Source: Symsagittifera roscoffensis (taxonomy: Eukaryota > Xenacoelomorpha > Acoela > Convolutidae). Taken from it: a stretch of DNA of 64,000 nucleotides. The notes beneath the pieces were generated by a model that saw only the letters and a list, made by a program, of their open reading frames with translations, ran no database searches and was not told where the DNA came from. The position numbers and the translations under genes are program-made. Positions 43,601 through 51,359 of the stretch are shown here, piece by piece; position 1 is the stretch's first letter, and each line of letters starts with the position of its first letter. The stretch is taken from NCBI RefSeq assembly GCF_963678635.1, contig NC_087064.1:48841346-48905345 (forward strand), in the 5' to 3' direction.

Positions 43601-46600
43601 AATAGCACTAATAATTGGGGAAGTTCTGAATCACATGTGTTTTCTCTTACGACCAGCTAACACCAATCTCGCAGGAGCCACTTTTTCATTTTTTATTTCA
43701 CAAGAAATCATGCCAAAAATTCATCACGAGATGAGTTAACCTTTCTGTGTAAATGTTCTCACCACTGAACTTTGACTTGGAACTTTGTCACATCGGCCGT
43801 ATTGGTTTTTTAGTTTTTCTACTCCAAGCAAAATCAGGTATCACAAATAATCATTTTAAAACTTCCAAATATTTTTGTAGCATCGAAAAAACGGTTTGAA
43901 ATTTTCTATTTTTAGTCTAACTTCGAGCGAATAAAGCGAGCAAGCAAGCATAAGGTAGGCTTTTAATAGTATGCTTATGGTTAAAGTTCAGATCCTCTCA
44001 TCAAACCACTGACAAAAACGGAACCAGTTTTAATTTTTTGTTTCGACCACTGATAAGAGAGAGAGGAACTTTGTATTCGGGTGTGTTTTAGTTTTTTTTG
44101 CTTTCCATACAAAATCAGGCATTAAAGCCCTTTCATTCGTGCTCCCAACTACATATAAAAAATTCTAAAAGAACGTACGTCTCATTGTCGAGAAAATTGG
44201 GCTTAAACCTTTTGATTCTTAGTTCAGTTTCGAAGAAAAGCGATCGAGTAACGGTCGTTATATGAAACTTCACTTTTAAATAGTCTTTTAGGCTAAAAAA
44301 AATTGAATTAGCTAAGGAAAAAATCTAGTTTTGGATGAATAATTAAATGCTTCCTTAGCGAAAAAAATTCTTAAAACTTAACATTTTTGTGCAAATCAAG
44401 TTGCAAAAGCTTAAATCTTTTTACATATTTGTCATAAAAACATATTTCCTTAAGTTTGTGTAATACAATAAAAATTCTTCGCGCCTCTATAGTTCTCAAA
44501 TCACACCATGTATTAAAACCGACATTACATGAAAAGGGGGAAACGATATACTTTAATGAAAATGGTAGGAACATTTTGTACTACTTGCACAGCAAACAGC
44601 TATCCTTGTTCTTTTTTGTATTTTTTTTTTATAACTGCACATGAACTGGCTATCTTTGTTGTTGACCATTGGAGAAATTTTGTTTTCGGGTGTTTTTTTT
44701 CCACACAAAATCAATTACCTCTAATGATCATTGTAGTGAGTCGACTAATACAGCATACTAAAACCCTTTGAACGACATGGAAAAATATTCTTAAACAATT
44801 TTCCGGTGTTGAGAAAAACCGGTTTGAATTTTTTGATTTTTCGTCTAATTTTGGGCAATTAAAGCAAGCAAGCAGGCCTACATTATCTTCTTTATGCTTG
44901 ACTTAAGCTGTAAAATTTAATTTCAATCAAGTAGATTTATTTTAACAGTTGTTTGATGTCATTTTGGGAATCCAAATTTGAAAACTTTTTAAGATTTAAA
45001 AATTTATAAAGATTTTTTTTTGTTTTTCTCGTCATTTTTCTGCAAAAACAGTTTTTCAATTTGTCTATTGTACAAAGACTGTCGAATATGCATCAGTTTT
45101 TTTTTCGTTTAGTTCTTCTAATCACACCGCGCAGAAAAAACGACACTAATTTGAAAAAATATATATTATTTTTCCTATTTTTTTTCAAAGGCTGTTTGGA
45201 ACATTCTATGCTACATGCACAGTAACCGGCTATCCTTGTTGATTATTGTCTTTTAAGATAAAGTACAAAATCACAATGGCTATCTTGGCGAGACCTTGGG
45301 TTGGGTAAAATGCGAGAATTAGCATTTTTAAGCAGCTTGAATGAGTAACTTGAATATCTGTCAAAGATCTTTTGTTGCTTTTGACAATAAATGGCAAGAT
45401 ATCCACATTGCTTGGATAAACCATGAATAACATCTTGGCAAGATCTTCCAAAGTCAATACACAATCAAGACAACTCTGTATAACCAAAGAATAGTAACCT
45501 CAACAGCGGAATGAGATCGCACGTGTTGTGTTTGATTGAAGTTTTCGGCTGGAAAGTTATCCGGGATCTCCTTAGATGCACTGGCGTTGTTTGAGTTAGT
45601 GTTTGTGCTGATAAGAGACAAAGCTAGTCTGTTCACACTGTACCCTGTGGGTCCCCCTCCCCCTCCCCCTTCCTCCTCTTCATTCACTTCCCCACACACA
45701 GGACATACCAGTGTACCACATGTGTCGGTAAGATCCTGCACACACCTCCTAAATTAAACTGCTAAAAAGGTGTCATTCCTACCTGGGCCGAGGTGCTTCG
45801 ACTTTGAAAGCCGGGTAGCTGCAGTTTTGTGATCGAAAACGGCGGTCGAGAAGCAATTTTAAGTCAAAGTTTTAGAAGTGAAGCGTTTAGCATTAACTTA
45901 GCGCACAGATTGTTTGTAACTCATCTCAACAATCAGCAAAATTTCTGAGCGAAACAAATGGTTGATTATAGGGAAAAACTATTCTTTGTTTTCTTTTTTC
46001 ATCTTTTACGATAAAAATTGATGTCGTATGTCAATTTCTCGAACTTTTCCAAGTAATTTTTATCAAATGTTTTGCTGGTCGCAAAAAATTTGTCGAAAAA
46101 TTTGCTGTGTCGAAAAATTTGCGTAGAGCAAATCATTATCGTAGCATTTTTACAGCAATGTTCAGAATTGCATATCTGTAACTGTGGCATAGAACAAACA
46201 TAGAAAACTATGAGCCATCAAAGTTTTTGAATTCAAACGAGATTTAGAATCGCAATACGCAATCAGGGATCAGAAAGAGAGCATTACCAATCATGCTTCA
46301 GTGTAATAGCTGAAAACTTCTTAGGAACTTTTTTTCAATTTTACTTAAGCCGTGAATAAAAAACAAACGCGGATATACTTTCCAAGCAAAAAAAATGCGC
46401 AAAACTTATGAGGCGATAGGTAAAGGATTTGAATCTGGGCAATGTGTAATTTTGTGCAATTAGTATTTGTGCAATTTGTAATTTTGTGCTTCTGACTTTA
46501 TCCCTAATCAGAGCTAAGAATGGGTATGAACAGTGCCTGATACAAAAGCTACATTTTACTGTTACAGTTCTGGTGAAATACTGATTTCCTCAGCTAGATC

Positions 46601-46848
46601 AACACGAGACTTTTCTTTACAAGCGGATGAAAAATTTACGATTATTGATCTGATGAACTGTACAACACAAAAAAATACTAACTTATTCAACAATATTTGT
46701 TGTCTCACCTGCAAAAGGTATCCCCACACGTAATGATCAGGGGCTGTTGTGCACCAGTCGCTGTGAAGGATCCACCACAACTAGGACATGCAGTCAAACT
46801 AGCAGATGTTGCATTACTACTCTTGCTCATAGTAATGCTCGATGACAT
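28596..46848 (-). CDS. RING / B-box-like / NHL-propeller-like protein (TRIM-NHL-like), exons listed separately
   Basis: Five minus-strand exons with phase-compatible GT-AG junctions give at least 305 residues. Exon 1-2 encode a RING: C-P-S-C, then C-G-D-T-F-C-R-R-C and C-P-V-C, where the usual H of C-G-H-T-F-C is D. A glycine/asparagine/serine-rich linker follows. Exon 3 has C-G-A-C, then C-P-H-C-G-L-A-V-C-G-V-C with B-box-1 spacing but without the final histidines. Exons 4-5 look like NHL/beta-propeller blades (I-A-I-F-D-N-Q-G-R-Y-V). TRIM-NHL proteins are usually ubiquitin ligases or RNA regulators, and this one may be similar. At least one exon, with the B-box histidines and any coiled coil, probably lies between 43327 and 29615, where a BEL element and an assembly gap occur. 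The ATG at 46848 was chosen as the first in frame before the RING. Confidence 0.75.
29120..29186 (-). pseudogene. Duplicated fragment of the propeller exon
   Basis: A 67-bp match to 29524-29590 with about five differences, in the same orientation, inside the last intron of the TRIM-NHL-like gene. The frame is still open (L-E-L-Y-S-T-D-M-L-R-V), but no splice acceptor or donor flanks it. It is read as a partial exon duplication, not a used exon. Confidence 0.75.
29333..29614 (-). CDS. TRIM-NHL-like gene, propeller exon
   Basis: Acceptor GGTTTTTAG, donor GTCAAG|GTACGT, 94 codons in phase 0. It reads G-I-A-A-T-N-S-K-L-V-L-L, then L-E-L-Y-S-T-D-I-L-R-V and I-A-I-F-D-N-Q-G-R-Y-V-S-K-K-F. Alternating hydrophobic strands and the D-x-x-G-R turn fit NHL-like blades. 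The exon is GC-richer than its surroundings. Confidence 0.75.
29691..29844 (+). mobile_element. Type-2 MITE, interrupted by assembly gap
   Basis: Starts GGCTCTTTTCCAGTTCCCCC and runs with close identity to 61604-61760 (GAAATTTGGCGTGGTGAAC, CATTTAGCCG). The N-run begins just after CATTTAGCCG, before the right terminus would appear. It lies in an intron of the TRIM-NHL-like gene. Confidence 0.85.
29845..30044. other. Assembly gap (200 N)
   Basis: Exactly 200 N, probably a fixed placeholder length. It interrupts a MITE copy on its left side and a family A repeat on its right side, so collapsed repeats are the likely cause. A missing exon of the TRIM-like gene could also be hidden here. Confidence 0.99.
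30045..30720 (+). repeat. Dispersed repeat family A, long copy
   Basis: Blocks in order: GGAGAAACTTTGTATTTGGG, TGTGTTTTAGTTTTTTCTTT, CAAAGTCAG, TTTTTCGTCTAATTTTGAGC, AAGCAAGCAAGCAGGCTTAC, TTTTTGGCGCCATTTTG, then GGAACATTCTGTACTATTTG and CAGTAACCGACTATTTG. Other copies are at 43780-45240 (several), 41900-42200 (inverted), 9950-10260 and 55570-55700. No coding capacity is seen. Confidence 0.65.
30721..31760. other. Non-coding intron stretch
   Basis: Intron sequence of the TRIM-NHL-like gene. A PBS-like ATGGTGCAGCCAGCAGGATG at about 31122 lacks a readable gag after it. Nothing else is recognised. Confidence 0.4.
31766..32219 (+). repeat. 5' LTR of the BEL element
   Basis: Starts TGTTGCAGCG and ends TTTACGCGCACA. 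Compared with the 3' LTR it lacks a segment of about 40 bases after GCCGAG (here replaced by CCAT at 31850-31853), which carries most of a tRNA-like sequence. Confidence 0.95.
32223..32240 (+). promoter_or_regulatory. Primer binding site of the BEL element
   Basis: TGGCGCCCAACGTGGGGC lies three bases after the LTR end and begins with TGG, complementary to a tRNA CCA end. The primer tRNA was not determined. It differs from the PBS type of the Gypsy elements here. Confidence 0.8.
32241..33569 (+). repeat. BEL 5' leader with two repeat arrays
   Basis: No main ORF. Four copies of a GAGGCCTGTTCAGGTGTCG-like unit start near 32601, 32655, 32685 and 32766. A second duplication joins about 33195-33320 and 33405-33520, each with TTTCATCCTCAGGTTT, GTGTGTTGTTGGA and a C-rich end. 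The TCATCCTCAG|GTTT copies look like splice acceptors and could serve a spliced RNA (inference). A long minus-strand frame across 32420-32863 is a by-product of the repeats. Confidence 0.7.
33570..34205 (+). CDS. BEL accessory ORF before gag, SGNH-hydrolase-like (tentative)
   Basis: An intact 211-codon frame from ATG 33570 to TAG 34203-34205. The start I-L-G-A-S-S-L-D-H-S-L resembles block I of SGNH/GDSL hydrolases (G-D-S), with A in place of D. Residues about 60-75, D-L-V-I-W-H-D-A-I-N-N-S, resemble the later block with N-D. A V-Y-C-R-R strand and a basic C-terminus (K-A-K-K-K-R-N-R-L-S-P-K-N-R-R) follow. It is not a usual part of BEL elements, which start with gag. Gag lies 72 bases downstream in the same frame, separated by one TAG, so a read-through fusion is possible. 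It is the only long undamaged ORF of the element. Function is unknown; the SGNH relation is from pattern only. Confidence 0.6.
   Translation: MVFILGASSLDHSLRILSASSQKRVKETCFTKPGLSFNFNARDSQKTIQYYLHHFLPNRKDLVIWHDAINNSISKHRSNNNRSLSTDQLKSLLLRYKENITAIVYCRRNGTDNIEQELKKTGILVLNIVEDFISKPKAKDQILIEKYKELHQPPSLELKTLLILRRYSADLSTLKAKKKRNRLSPKNRRAIHNRFKALKLQVTPPCKLLMQ
34278..36531 (+). pseudogene. BEL gag (coiled coil, DUF1759-type region)
   Basis: ATG 34278 starts M-E-V-Q-F-Q-K-K-I-K-K-L-F-E-K-R, a helical gag N-terminus. A serine/histidine-rich linker and a long charged coiled coil (L-E-R-Q-A-K-V-S-L...L-E-L-E-E-L-A-E-E) follow, then a Q/P/S/N-rich stretch. After a frameshift near 35460-35510 the frame to 36334 contains L-P-E-W-K-L-T-Q-F-D-G-N-P-L-N-W-H-E-W, the hallmark of the BEL/Pao gag region (DUF1759), and L-V-G/V-V-G-K-A-K motifs. 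A further frameshift at about 36332 and a TAG at 36493 interrupt it. In this family gag assembles particles around the RNA. Confidence 0.88.
36532..37400 (+). pseudogene. BEL zinc knuckles and aspartic protease
   Basis: Near 36580 the frame reads C-S-V-C-K-G-Q-H-A-L-W-N-C and then C-F-A-C-L-Q-S-N-H-S-F-R-N-C, two CCHC-like knuckles, followed by C-P-K-P-D-C. Near 36970 the protease active site is A-L-C-D-S-A-S-T-H-S-W-V, with D-S-A-S in place of D-S-G-S, followed by a DUF1758-type fold (I-N-G-F-N-S-T) and I-I-G-Q-D-F-Y-H. It joins RT through L-P-I-G-W-V-L-S-G-P. The frame 36532-37515 is open but leaves the coding frame near 37400. Confidence 0.88.
37400..38411 (+). pseudogene. BEL reverse transcriptase
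   Basis: The frame carries F-W-x-L-E-S-Y-G-type sequence, Y-I-V-P-M-L-W, then after a TAA at 37707 continues in the same frame with W-Y-L-P-H-Q-P-V, V-R-R-V-F-N-G-A-S-K, motif A V-S-A-D-I-E-G-M-F-L-Q-V, F-G-A-R-D-S-P-T-C-A and the catalytic Y-M-D-D-Y-L-D-S. All are hallmark residues of BEL/Pao RT. It ends near 38411, where the next domain continues in another frame. Confidence 0.92.
38396..39411 (+). pseudogene. BEL A17-type region and RNase H
   Basis: A long open frame reads I-L-G-L-K-W-D, V-L-S-F-V-S-Y-V-F-D-P-I-G-L-V-A-P and L-L-L-K-D-I-W, the Pao 'peptidase A17' signature found after RT in BEL pol. A tethered RNase H follows with H-M-F-G-D-S-S-Q-D-V-F, I-P-K-L-E-L-Q-A-A-L-L and F-M-W-T-D-S-T-T-V-L-Q-W-L, holding the catalytic D, E and D. 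G-D-N-P-A-D-T-G-T-R-G closes the domain. Confidence 0.92.
39386..40821 (+). pseudogene. BEL integrase
   Basis: The frame to about 39960 carries the zinc-binding H-L-H-V-R-N-F-H-Q-G-L-D-Y and C-V-V-C-R-K-R-K, then the first catalytic aspartate in G-V-D-Y-F-G-P-F. After a frameshift near 39965 comes T-T-R-A-V-H-I-E-V, M-S-D-N-G-T-N-F (second D) and H-H-G-G-S-W-E-R-L (E), followed by N-A-R-P-I-T. The C-terminal part with G-D-L-V-W-V and Y-P-L-A-R-I matches DUF5641. The stop at 40819-40821 lies 19 bases inside the 3' LTR, so the ORF overlaps the polypurine tract. Confidence 0.92.
40791..40802 (+). promoter_or_regulatory. Polypurine tract of the BEL element
   Basis: AGGGGTGGAGGA directly precedes the 3' LTR and would prime plus-strand DNA synthesis. 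It is also coding for the last residues of integrase. Confidence 0.85.
40803..41292 (+). repeat. 3' LTR of the BEL element
   Basis: Starts TGTTGCAGCG, ends TTTACGCGCACA and is followed by the TSD CAGAG. It is 36 bp longer than the 5' LTR because it keeps the full tRNA-like segment at 40872-40943. Confidence 0.95.
40872..40943 (+). other. tRNA-like sequence in BEL 3' LTR
   Basis: About 70 bases with an A-box-like TAGCCGAGCGCATG and a perfect B box GGTTCGAATCC, resembling a class II (Leu/Ser-like) tRNA but without a clean acceptor stem. The 5' LTR has lost about 40 bases from its middle. It may be a tRNA-derived insertion or an internal Pol III promoter; a functional tRNA gene is unlikely. Confidence 0.5.
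41298..43327. other. Non-coding intron stretch with repeats
   Basis: Holds an inverted family A copy at about 41900-42200 (GCGAGCGAGCAGACT-type and GTATTCGGGTGTTTTAG-type blocks on the minus strand) and a hAT-MITE-related block at about 42690-42915 (GACCCAAAGGGTCCCCCTCTTTGTACTATTTT). No exon with good splice sites was found, although one is expected here or nearer to 29615. Confidence 0.5.
43328..43522 (-). CDS. TRIM-NHL-like gene, exon 3 (B-box-like zinc finger)
   Basis: Acceptor TTTTCTGCAG, donor TGCAAG|GTCAGA, 65 codons in phase 0. A proline-, alanine- and glycine-rich lead is followed by D-V-C-G-A-C-G-R-D-F-T-S and C-P-H-C-G-L-A-V-C-G-V-C-K. GC content is much higher than the flanks. The terminal zinc-binding histidines expected for a B-box must be in a following exon. 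Confidence 0.75.
43523..45498. repeat. Cluster of dispersed repeat family A copies in intron
   Basis: Intron 2 of the TRIM-NHL-like gene. Family blocks recur near 43785-43990, 44045-44110, 44565-44720 and 44815-45240, including GAACATTTTGTACTACTTGC, CAGCAAACAGCTATCC, TTCGGGTGTGTTTTAG and AAGCAAGCAAGCAGGCCTAC. The copies partly overlap in order, suggesting tandem insertion or local duplication. Confidence 0.6.
45499..45748 (-). CDS. TRIM-NHL-like gene, exon 2 (second half of RING)
   Basis: The acceptor AATTTAG precedes GAGGTGTGTG, which completes R-R-C from exon 1 in phase 2. It encodes C-V-Q-D-L...C-G-T-L-V-C-P-V-C-G-E-V, an E-run, a G-run and an N/S/T-rich linker. The best donor is GAG|GTTACT (phase 0); it is weak, so the exact end is uncertain. 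Confidence 0.78.
46709..46848 (-). CDS. TRIM-NHL-like gene, exon 1 (start codon, first half of RING)
   Basis: Begins ATG TCA TCG and encodes a serine-rich N-terminus, then C-P-S-C-G-G-S-F and I-I-T-C-G-D-T-F-C. It ends with a TTTGCAG|GTGAGA donor in phase 2. A second methionine is at residue 7. Length is 140 nt. Confidence 0.78.
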
Positions 46849-48529
46849 TTTTCGAGTTAGTGATTAATGAAAACAATTTTCAATCTCAGATCAGATCATA
46901 TCAAATCAAAAAGGCTTCGGTTGCAATCAGAATTTATTTGACAAAATTAGTCAAACTCTTTGATTTTTAGTACACATATTTGCTATATATGGTTTGACTG
47001 TATACCTTTTTATGTGTAAGCTTTTGAATTAAGATTACTACAAAAACTGCGTTCAAATTTTATCACCAGCTGCTTAAAAACAACACTCCGTTAATCAAAC
47101 TTTTTTGTAAGTTAATAACAAAAATTTAAACGGCGTATCAAAAACGTATGTCAAGTATAGAAAACTCGAAGTAGACAAAACTTAATTGCTTAAATTGAAC
47201 GCCTCTAGATGCACAAGAGTGTTAAGATACTACGGTCAGAAGAGTTCGTTTCAAGAGACTATTTCACCTTTCCCGAAACCCATGGTATGCATGCCTAACA
47301 AAAGTACCTTATTTTGAAAAAACAATTGATATCATATTTAGAATTTTCAGTCTTAGTCTTTTCAGCTGAATGCAGTAGCCCTGGTAGTGTACGGGAAAAT
47401 CTGATCATCGTAATGGTCCAAGCTTCTAATTAACCGTCTGTGAAGATAAAAAAAAAGAGTTTTATGTTGGTCCAGGTCCAGGCGGAAATTCACTATAGGG
47501 CAGTATAGGCTTGACGATTTTAATCGAAAAGATTTTGGGAGTTCACACCACAGGTCAAGCTGTTTTTTCCAATTTTGACCCTCTCGGCAAAATTTGGTAT
47601 GTTTTGACCGTTTGGACTAATTTTGTTCATATTTCGACCGTCTCGACCAGAAAAATGCTTTAGCTTTTGTTCAATCGTAGCCAAATATGTTCGAGCGAAG
47701 ATATATACATGGGTGGGGAAGATATCAAAACTAAAGCTAGCTTAATGAAACAAACTATCAAAAAAATTAGCAGTGTAAAGTCTTATATTTTGGAACGCTA
47801 ATTTCTATATTTTATCGAAATCAGGGGTTTATATGCAAAAAATGCGCTTTTTTTATTGCGCTTTATATGCAAAAAATATTCTTAGATCTTCTCCATCTGA
47901 AATAATTTTGTGCAAGTTTTTTTGCAAATACTGGGCCAGAACTTCAGCCCCACAAATGGGTGGTTTTGCCTGTTTTTGTTAATCATGCCTGAAAAATTAC
48001 ACTTAAGACTCTGGGTTCATTGATCAGCAAATTGTATCAAAGTGAGCACGCCCTTGTCTTAAAATACAGTCATCTTGGATTTTGATCCTCACTTCAGTAT
48101 TTTTTGCGCAACAATTGACACAGTAATTTCAACATAACTCGATATTAACTGAGAAAACGCTTCAATTACTTGTAACTCAAAACAAAATAATTTTAAACCT
48201 TAACTCAGTCTCAAAAACTTAAACACTGAGAATCGAAGCTTAACCAAAAAAGATAACCTGGAAACTCAATAATAAGAGATTTTAGATGTACAGAGTGACC
48301 GATTCATTTTCCAGTTACCTGTTTTGAGCAACATCTGTATATTAAAGGTAAGTTTGACAAAGCGTTTAAAATTCATTAGGCTTTTGAATAACTGTACTGG
48401 CTCACTGGAAATTTTCTAATTGGGATGGGGGTAGCAGACAGTTATTTTTCCTAGGCAACTTTATATACTTTTCACTCTCTCTGACTCAGGCAACTCAGAA
48501 AATGAGTTAAAAGTGCCAGTTACCCTAAA
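46849..48529. other. Upstream region of TRIM-NHL-like gene, non-coding
   Basis: No gene recognised. It contains the promoter side of the minus-strand TRIM-NHL-like gene, but no clear TATA or initiator could be assigned. Confidence 0.4.
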
Positions 48530-49501
48530 AAGTGACATTCTGTATGGATGTTTTAATTTCATTATTAATTTGATTTTGAGTTTCTATAGTCCCCGTAGGA
48601 CTTTTGAATTTTTTGATTTTTCTATCTAGTTTCTGATTGTTTCCCATCTCTGTTGACGTCCTCCCCATTGTTTTCATGTTCCTTGTCTTCCTGCTATTTT
48701 TCGTCTTTCTTCTCAAAGTCCCCTTCATTCTGTTCTTTATCTTTTACGAGTAAAATATCGTTGTTGTTATCGATTGTTACGTTTTCTGTTGGTGAAGTTA
48801 GATCCACCACGTCTGTTTCCTTCGTACTGTTTTTCGGACTAATGGCTTCAATGAATTTTACACAGGCTTGATATTGTGGTGATTTCTCTGCGAATCCCAT
48901 TTCTTGAATGAGCGATTTTAAGCTCGGGTAATTTTCCGTTTTTGGTTTATCTGGCGGAGAATCGATTTCGAAACGGAATGATTTCTGCTGTCCATCATTG
49001 TTCTTGTCACTTATTGTGTTAATCGGTACGGGGTTTCCGAAGGCAGTTGACAGCGCCGATTGGCGATTTCGTGTTGATTTTCGCTGTGGTACTGTTGAGA
49101 TTGTGGGGGGCGTACGCTTTTGGTTTCGCCTTTTAGGCGATGGTGCGATGTCTTCCGAGGATGTTGACGATTGCTCGTCATTGTCTGAAAGTCTGGATGT
49201 TGATTTCTCCCGAGTGTTGTTATTGGTCGACTTTTCGACTTTATTTTCTGTTTGTAGACTCATGTCGCGTGTTGTCTGTAATTTGTGTATCGGACGCCCA
49301 CCTGTTCGTTTTCCTTTCGATTTTGCCTTTTTTTGTCGGACTATTTTGGTGTGCCTGGCTTGTTGTCTTTTTTTGGCGAGTTACTTTTACTGGCAGGCCT
49401 GTTGTTTTGGCCTCCCGGAACATCGGGTGTTGAGGGGCAGTAGGGTTCACAATGTCTAAAAAAACGTAGGCATGGTCCGGATTTATATGCGACGTAATCA
49501 C
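48525..49501 (-). pseudogene. Accessory ORF downstream of integrase, Gypsy B
   Basis: The frame 49501-49241 reads A-Y-V-F-L-D-I-V-N-P-T-A-P-Q-H-P-M-F-R-E. The frame 49263-48694 (189 codons) contains A-P-S-P-K-R-R-N-Q-K-R, R-K-S-T-R-N-R-Q-S, A-F-G-N-P-V-P-I-N, L-K-S-L-I-Q-E-M-G-F and Y-Q-A-C-V-K-F-I-E-A-I-S-P-K-N. The tail at 48728-48525 ends K-S-P-T-G-T-I. The same blocks are in element C. The two main frames overlap by 23 bases in different phases, so either a frameshift mutation or a separate ORF is possible. No family was recognised. Confidence 0.7.
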
Positions 49502-49502
49502 T

Positions 49503-50480
49503 AAGCCGAGAAGGTCTGCACGGTCCGTATATTGGAGGGCTTGGGAAAATGCGGCTCCACAAATTCTTAATAGTCTCGGTTGTTTTCCAAGTGTTTGTAG
49601 CCATGCGGTGTGCGGAGTATAAGTTAGAATTTTTCGGTCTATGGATTTATATTTTTATTCGAATGTTTTTGGATCTTTAACTTTCGTTGCTATTCTAATT
49701 GCTTTCCGTGCCATCTGGTCTATACGTTTTTTCGTGTTTTTGTCTACTGTTGCTTGTACCCCTTTTGATCTTACATTTAACCTATCCTTGGCAATTTCTC
49801 TAATTTTAGAGTTTGCACCTGTGTTTTGGAGACTTCAAAATTTGAAGGTTCTTTGGCATTTGTGGTTTCGATTTATTGTCTTGTCTTCTGATGGATACTT
49901 CGTCTTCCGACCACAGTTGTAGATTATGCATTACCTCTGCAGGTAATGGCGGCTTTGTAAGATTCTTTCTATCTAATCATGCATGTTTTATGCTTTCCCA
50001 GTTTAATATATTAGGTGAACTACTGGTTGCTGCGTTTGAAAGAGGTGTATTTGGTTTTCGTCTCATATGTGCCTCAAACGGTGAAACTTTGGTGACGCCA
50101 TGTGGTGTGATTCTCAATGATTTAATAATTTTAGCCACATCGGAAGCAAGTTTGTATGGTGTGTTTGTTTTATCAATTTTCATTACCGCTAGCCTGCGTT
50201 TCAATGTTTGTATCATTCTTTCGACTAACCCTATTGCTCTATGATCATCCACCGGGGCGAACAGTAGCTTTATGTTGTTAGTATTGCAAAAAAATTGAAA
50301 TTTTTTTGCTCAAAAAGTTTGCACCTGATCGCACCTTAATCTCCTAGGTACCCCGTTGTTAGAAATGTATCTTTGCATAAACTTAAGGGCAACGTCCGCT
50401 GTTGTATTCCTAACAAGTTTTTGTAGTAGGGAATTTTTACCACTTATCTATTACAACCAAAATGTACGTGTCCCTATTTA
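49503..50480 (-). pseudogene. Integrase core and C-terminal region, Gypsy B
   Basis: The frame 50252-49977 contains D-D-H-R-A-I-G-L-V-E-R-M-I-Q-T-L-K-R-R, the block with the third catalytic residue E, then K-T-N-T-P-Y-K-L-A and I-T-P-H-G-V-T-K-V-S-P-F-E-A. Further on come R-I-A-T-K-V-K-D-P and Y-T-P-H-T-A-W-L-Q-T-L-G. Stops and a frameshift between 50252 and 50437 break it from the first catalytic D. Confidence 0.75.
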
Positions 50481-50709
50481 ATTCGTCCGGAAGAGGCCCA
50501 GCGAAATCTAATTGAATTTCCTCGTTGGGTTCGACTAATAGTGGACTGGCTCTTAGTAAGTTTCGTATCTCAATTCCGTCCTTTGCGAATACTGCCAACT
50601 CTAGTATTGCTGCCCACTTTGACCACTCTAATGGCGGTTCGACAGACGCCTTCTCCCAATATGGGTTAATATTCAATGGGTTTTTAGAATATCCTGTTGA
50701 CTGCGCCAT
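50437..50709 (-). pseudogene. In-frame gag-integrase fusion, Gypsy B
   Basis: The ATG at 50709-50707 starts M-A-Q-S-T-G-Y-S-K-N-P-L-N-I-N-P-Y-W-E-K, gag as in C. It continues F-A-K-D-G-I-E-I-R-N-L-L-R-A and then passes, within L-L-V-E-P-N-E-E-I-Q-L-D-F-A-G-P-L, into the integrase core, whose first catalytic D lies in Q-L-D-F-A-G-P. It ends at a TAA after V-I-D-K-W. The junction corresponds to a TCGAACC sequence present in both gag and integrase of C. Confidence 0.8.
50691..50708 (-). promoter_or_regulatory. Primer binding site of Gypsy B
   Basis: Minus-strand TGGCGCAGTCAACAGGAT follows the LTR directly, one base different from that of C (TGGCGCAGTCAGCAGGAT). It overlaps the gag start codon. 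Confidence 0.8.
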
Positions 50710-50953
50710 GTGAGTATGAGCATCTAATTCTCGAATCCGAACGGATCGATAAACAATGAATCTCGACCGAAGCGGTGTAAAAACAACTAGTTGATAGACA
50801 ATGTTAATTCCGACTGAACAATAGTTCAGACACAGTTCATGTTCTGCGCCTATCAAGGTCAACCTTCCGACCAACTGAGAGAGTTTAACATGAACTATAA
50901 ATAACAAAAATAAACATGTATATACTGAGTTTATCGATCCAGGCCGGACGACA
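50709..50953 (-). repeat. 5' LTR of Gypsy B
   Basis: Starts TGTCGTCCGGCCTGGATCGA on the minus strand and ends CTCACA. It is 245 bp, the same length as the C LTRs, with which it shares the start and a GGATCGATAAACT block; the middle is diverged. Confidence 0.8.
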
Positions 50954-51359
50954 TAAGCCCTGCAGCATCCAAAGTATTACTAATTCTTTCGTTAAGCAAA
51001 GTTTGTGAACTTTCCTCACCACTTGTGCGTTTATCAAAAAACCGTAGAAAAGTCGCCTTAAAATTTTCCAATGTTTTTCAAAATATGTTTGTGATTGGAA
51101 CATTCCGTGTTACTAGCTCAGCAATTGGTTATTTCTGTTATGTTATTCTCGTTGGCTTGGAAAAGTAAATTAACTCTTTGTTAATATTCGTTACGAATTA
51201 TTTGAGAAACTAATCTTAATTCTACTTGAGTAAAAATTTGACTGATATCGTAGTCCTCCTCTAAAATGTCACCACATCTGATATTCGTTTGTTGAAAAGA
51301 TGCTGATTGTTTTTTTAACTGAAAATAAAAGTTTTCTGAGTTTCAAAGCCGTGTCTGTT
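50954..51359. other. Non-coding stretch with family A remnant
   Basis: Holds a GGAACATTCCGTGTTACTAG - CAGCAATTGGTTATTTCTG block of repeat family A near 51095-51140. It also carries the 3' flank of the RBX-like gene; no polyadenylation signal was assigned with confidence. Confidence 0.4.

Larger units (their letters stand above)
48530..50953 (-). mobile_element. Ty3/Gypsy element B, internally deleted
   Basis: A minus-strand relative of element C. It has a 5' LTR (50709-50953), the gag start, then directly the integrase core and the accessory ORF region, ending near 48530 without a 3' LTR. Compared with C, about 4.2 kb from gag to integrase is missing. The right limit near 48530 is where similarity to C ends, at a GGGACTATA-like block. 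Confidence 0.85.

Noticed and set aside
48694-49459. Plus-strand frames at 48653-49459 as genes
   Set aside because: They are antisense shadows of the conserved minus-strand accessory ORF of Gypsy B.
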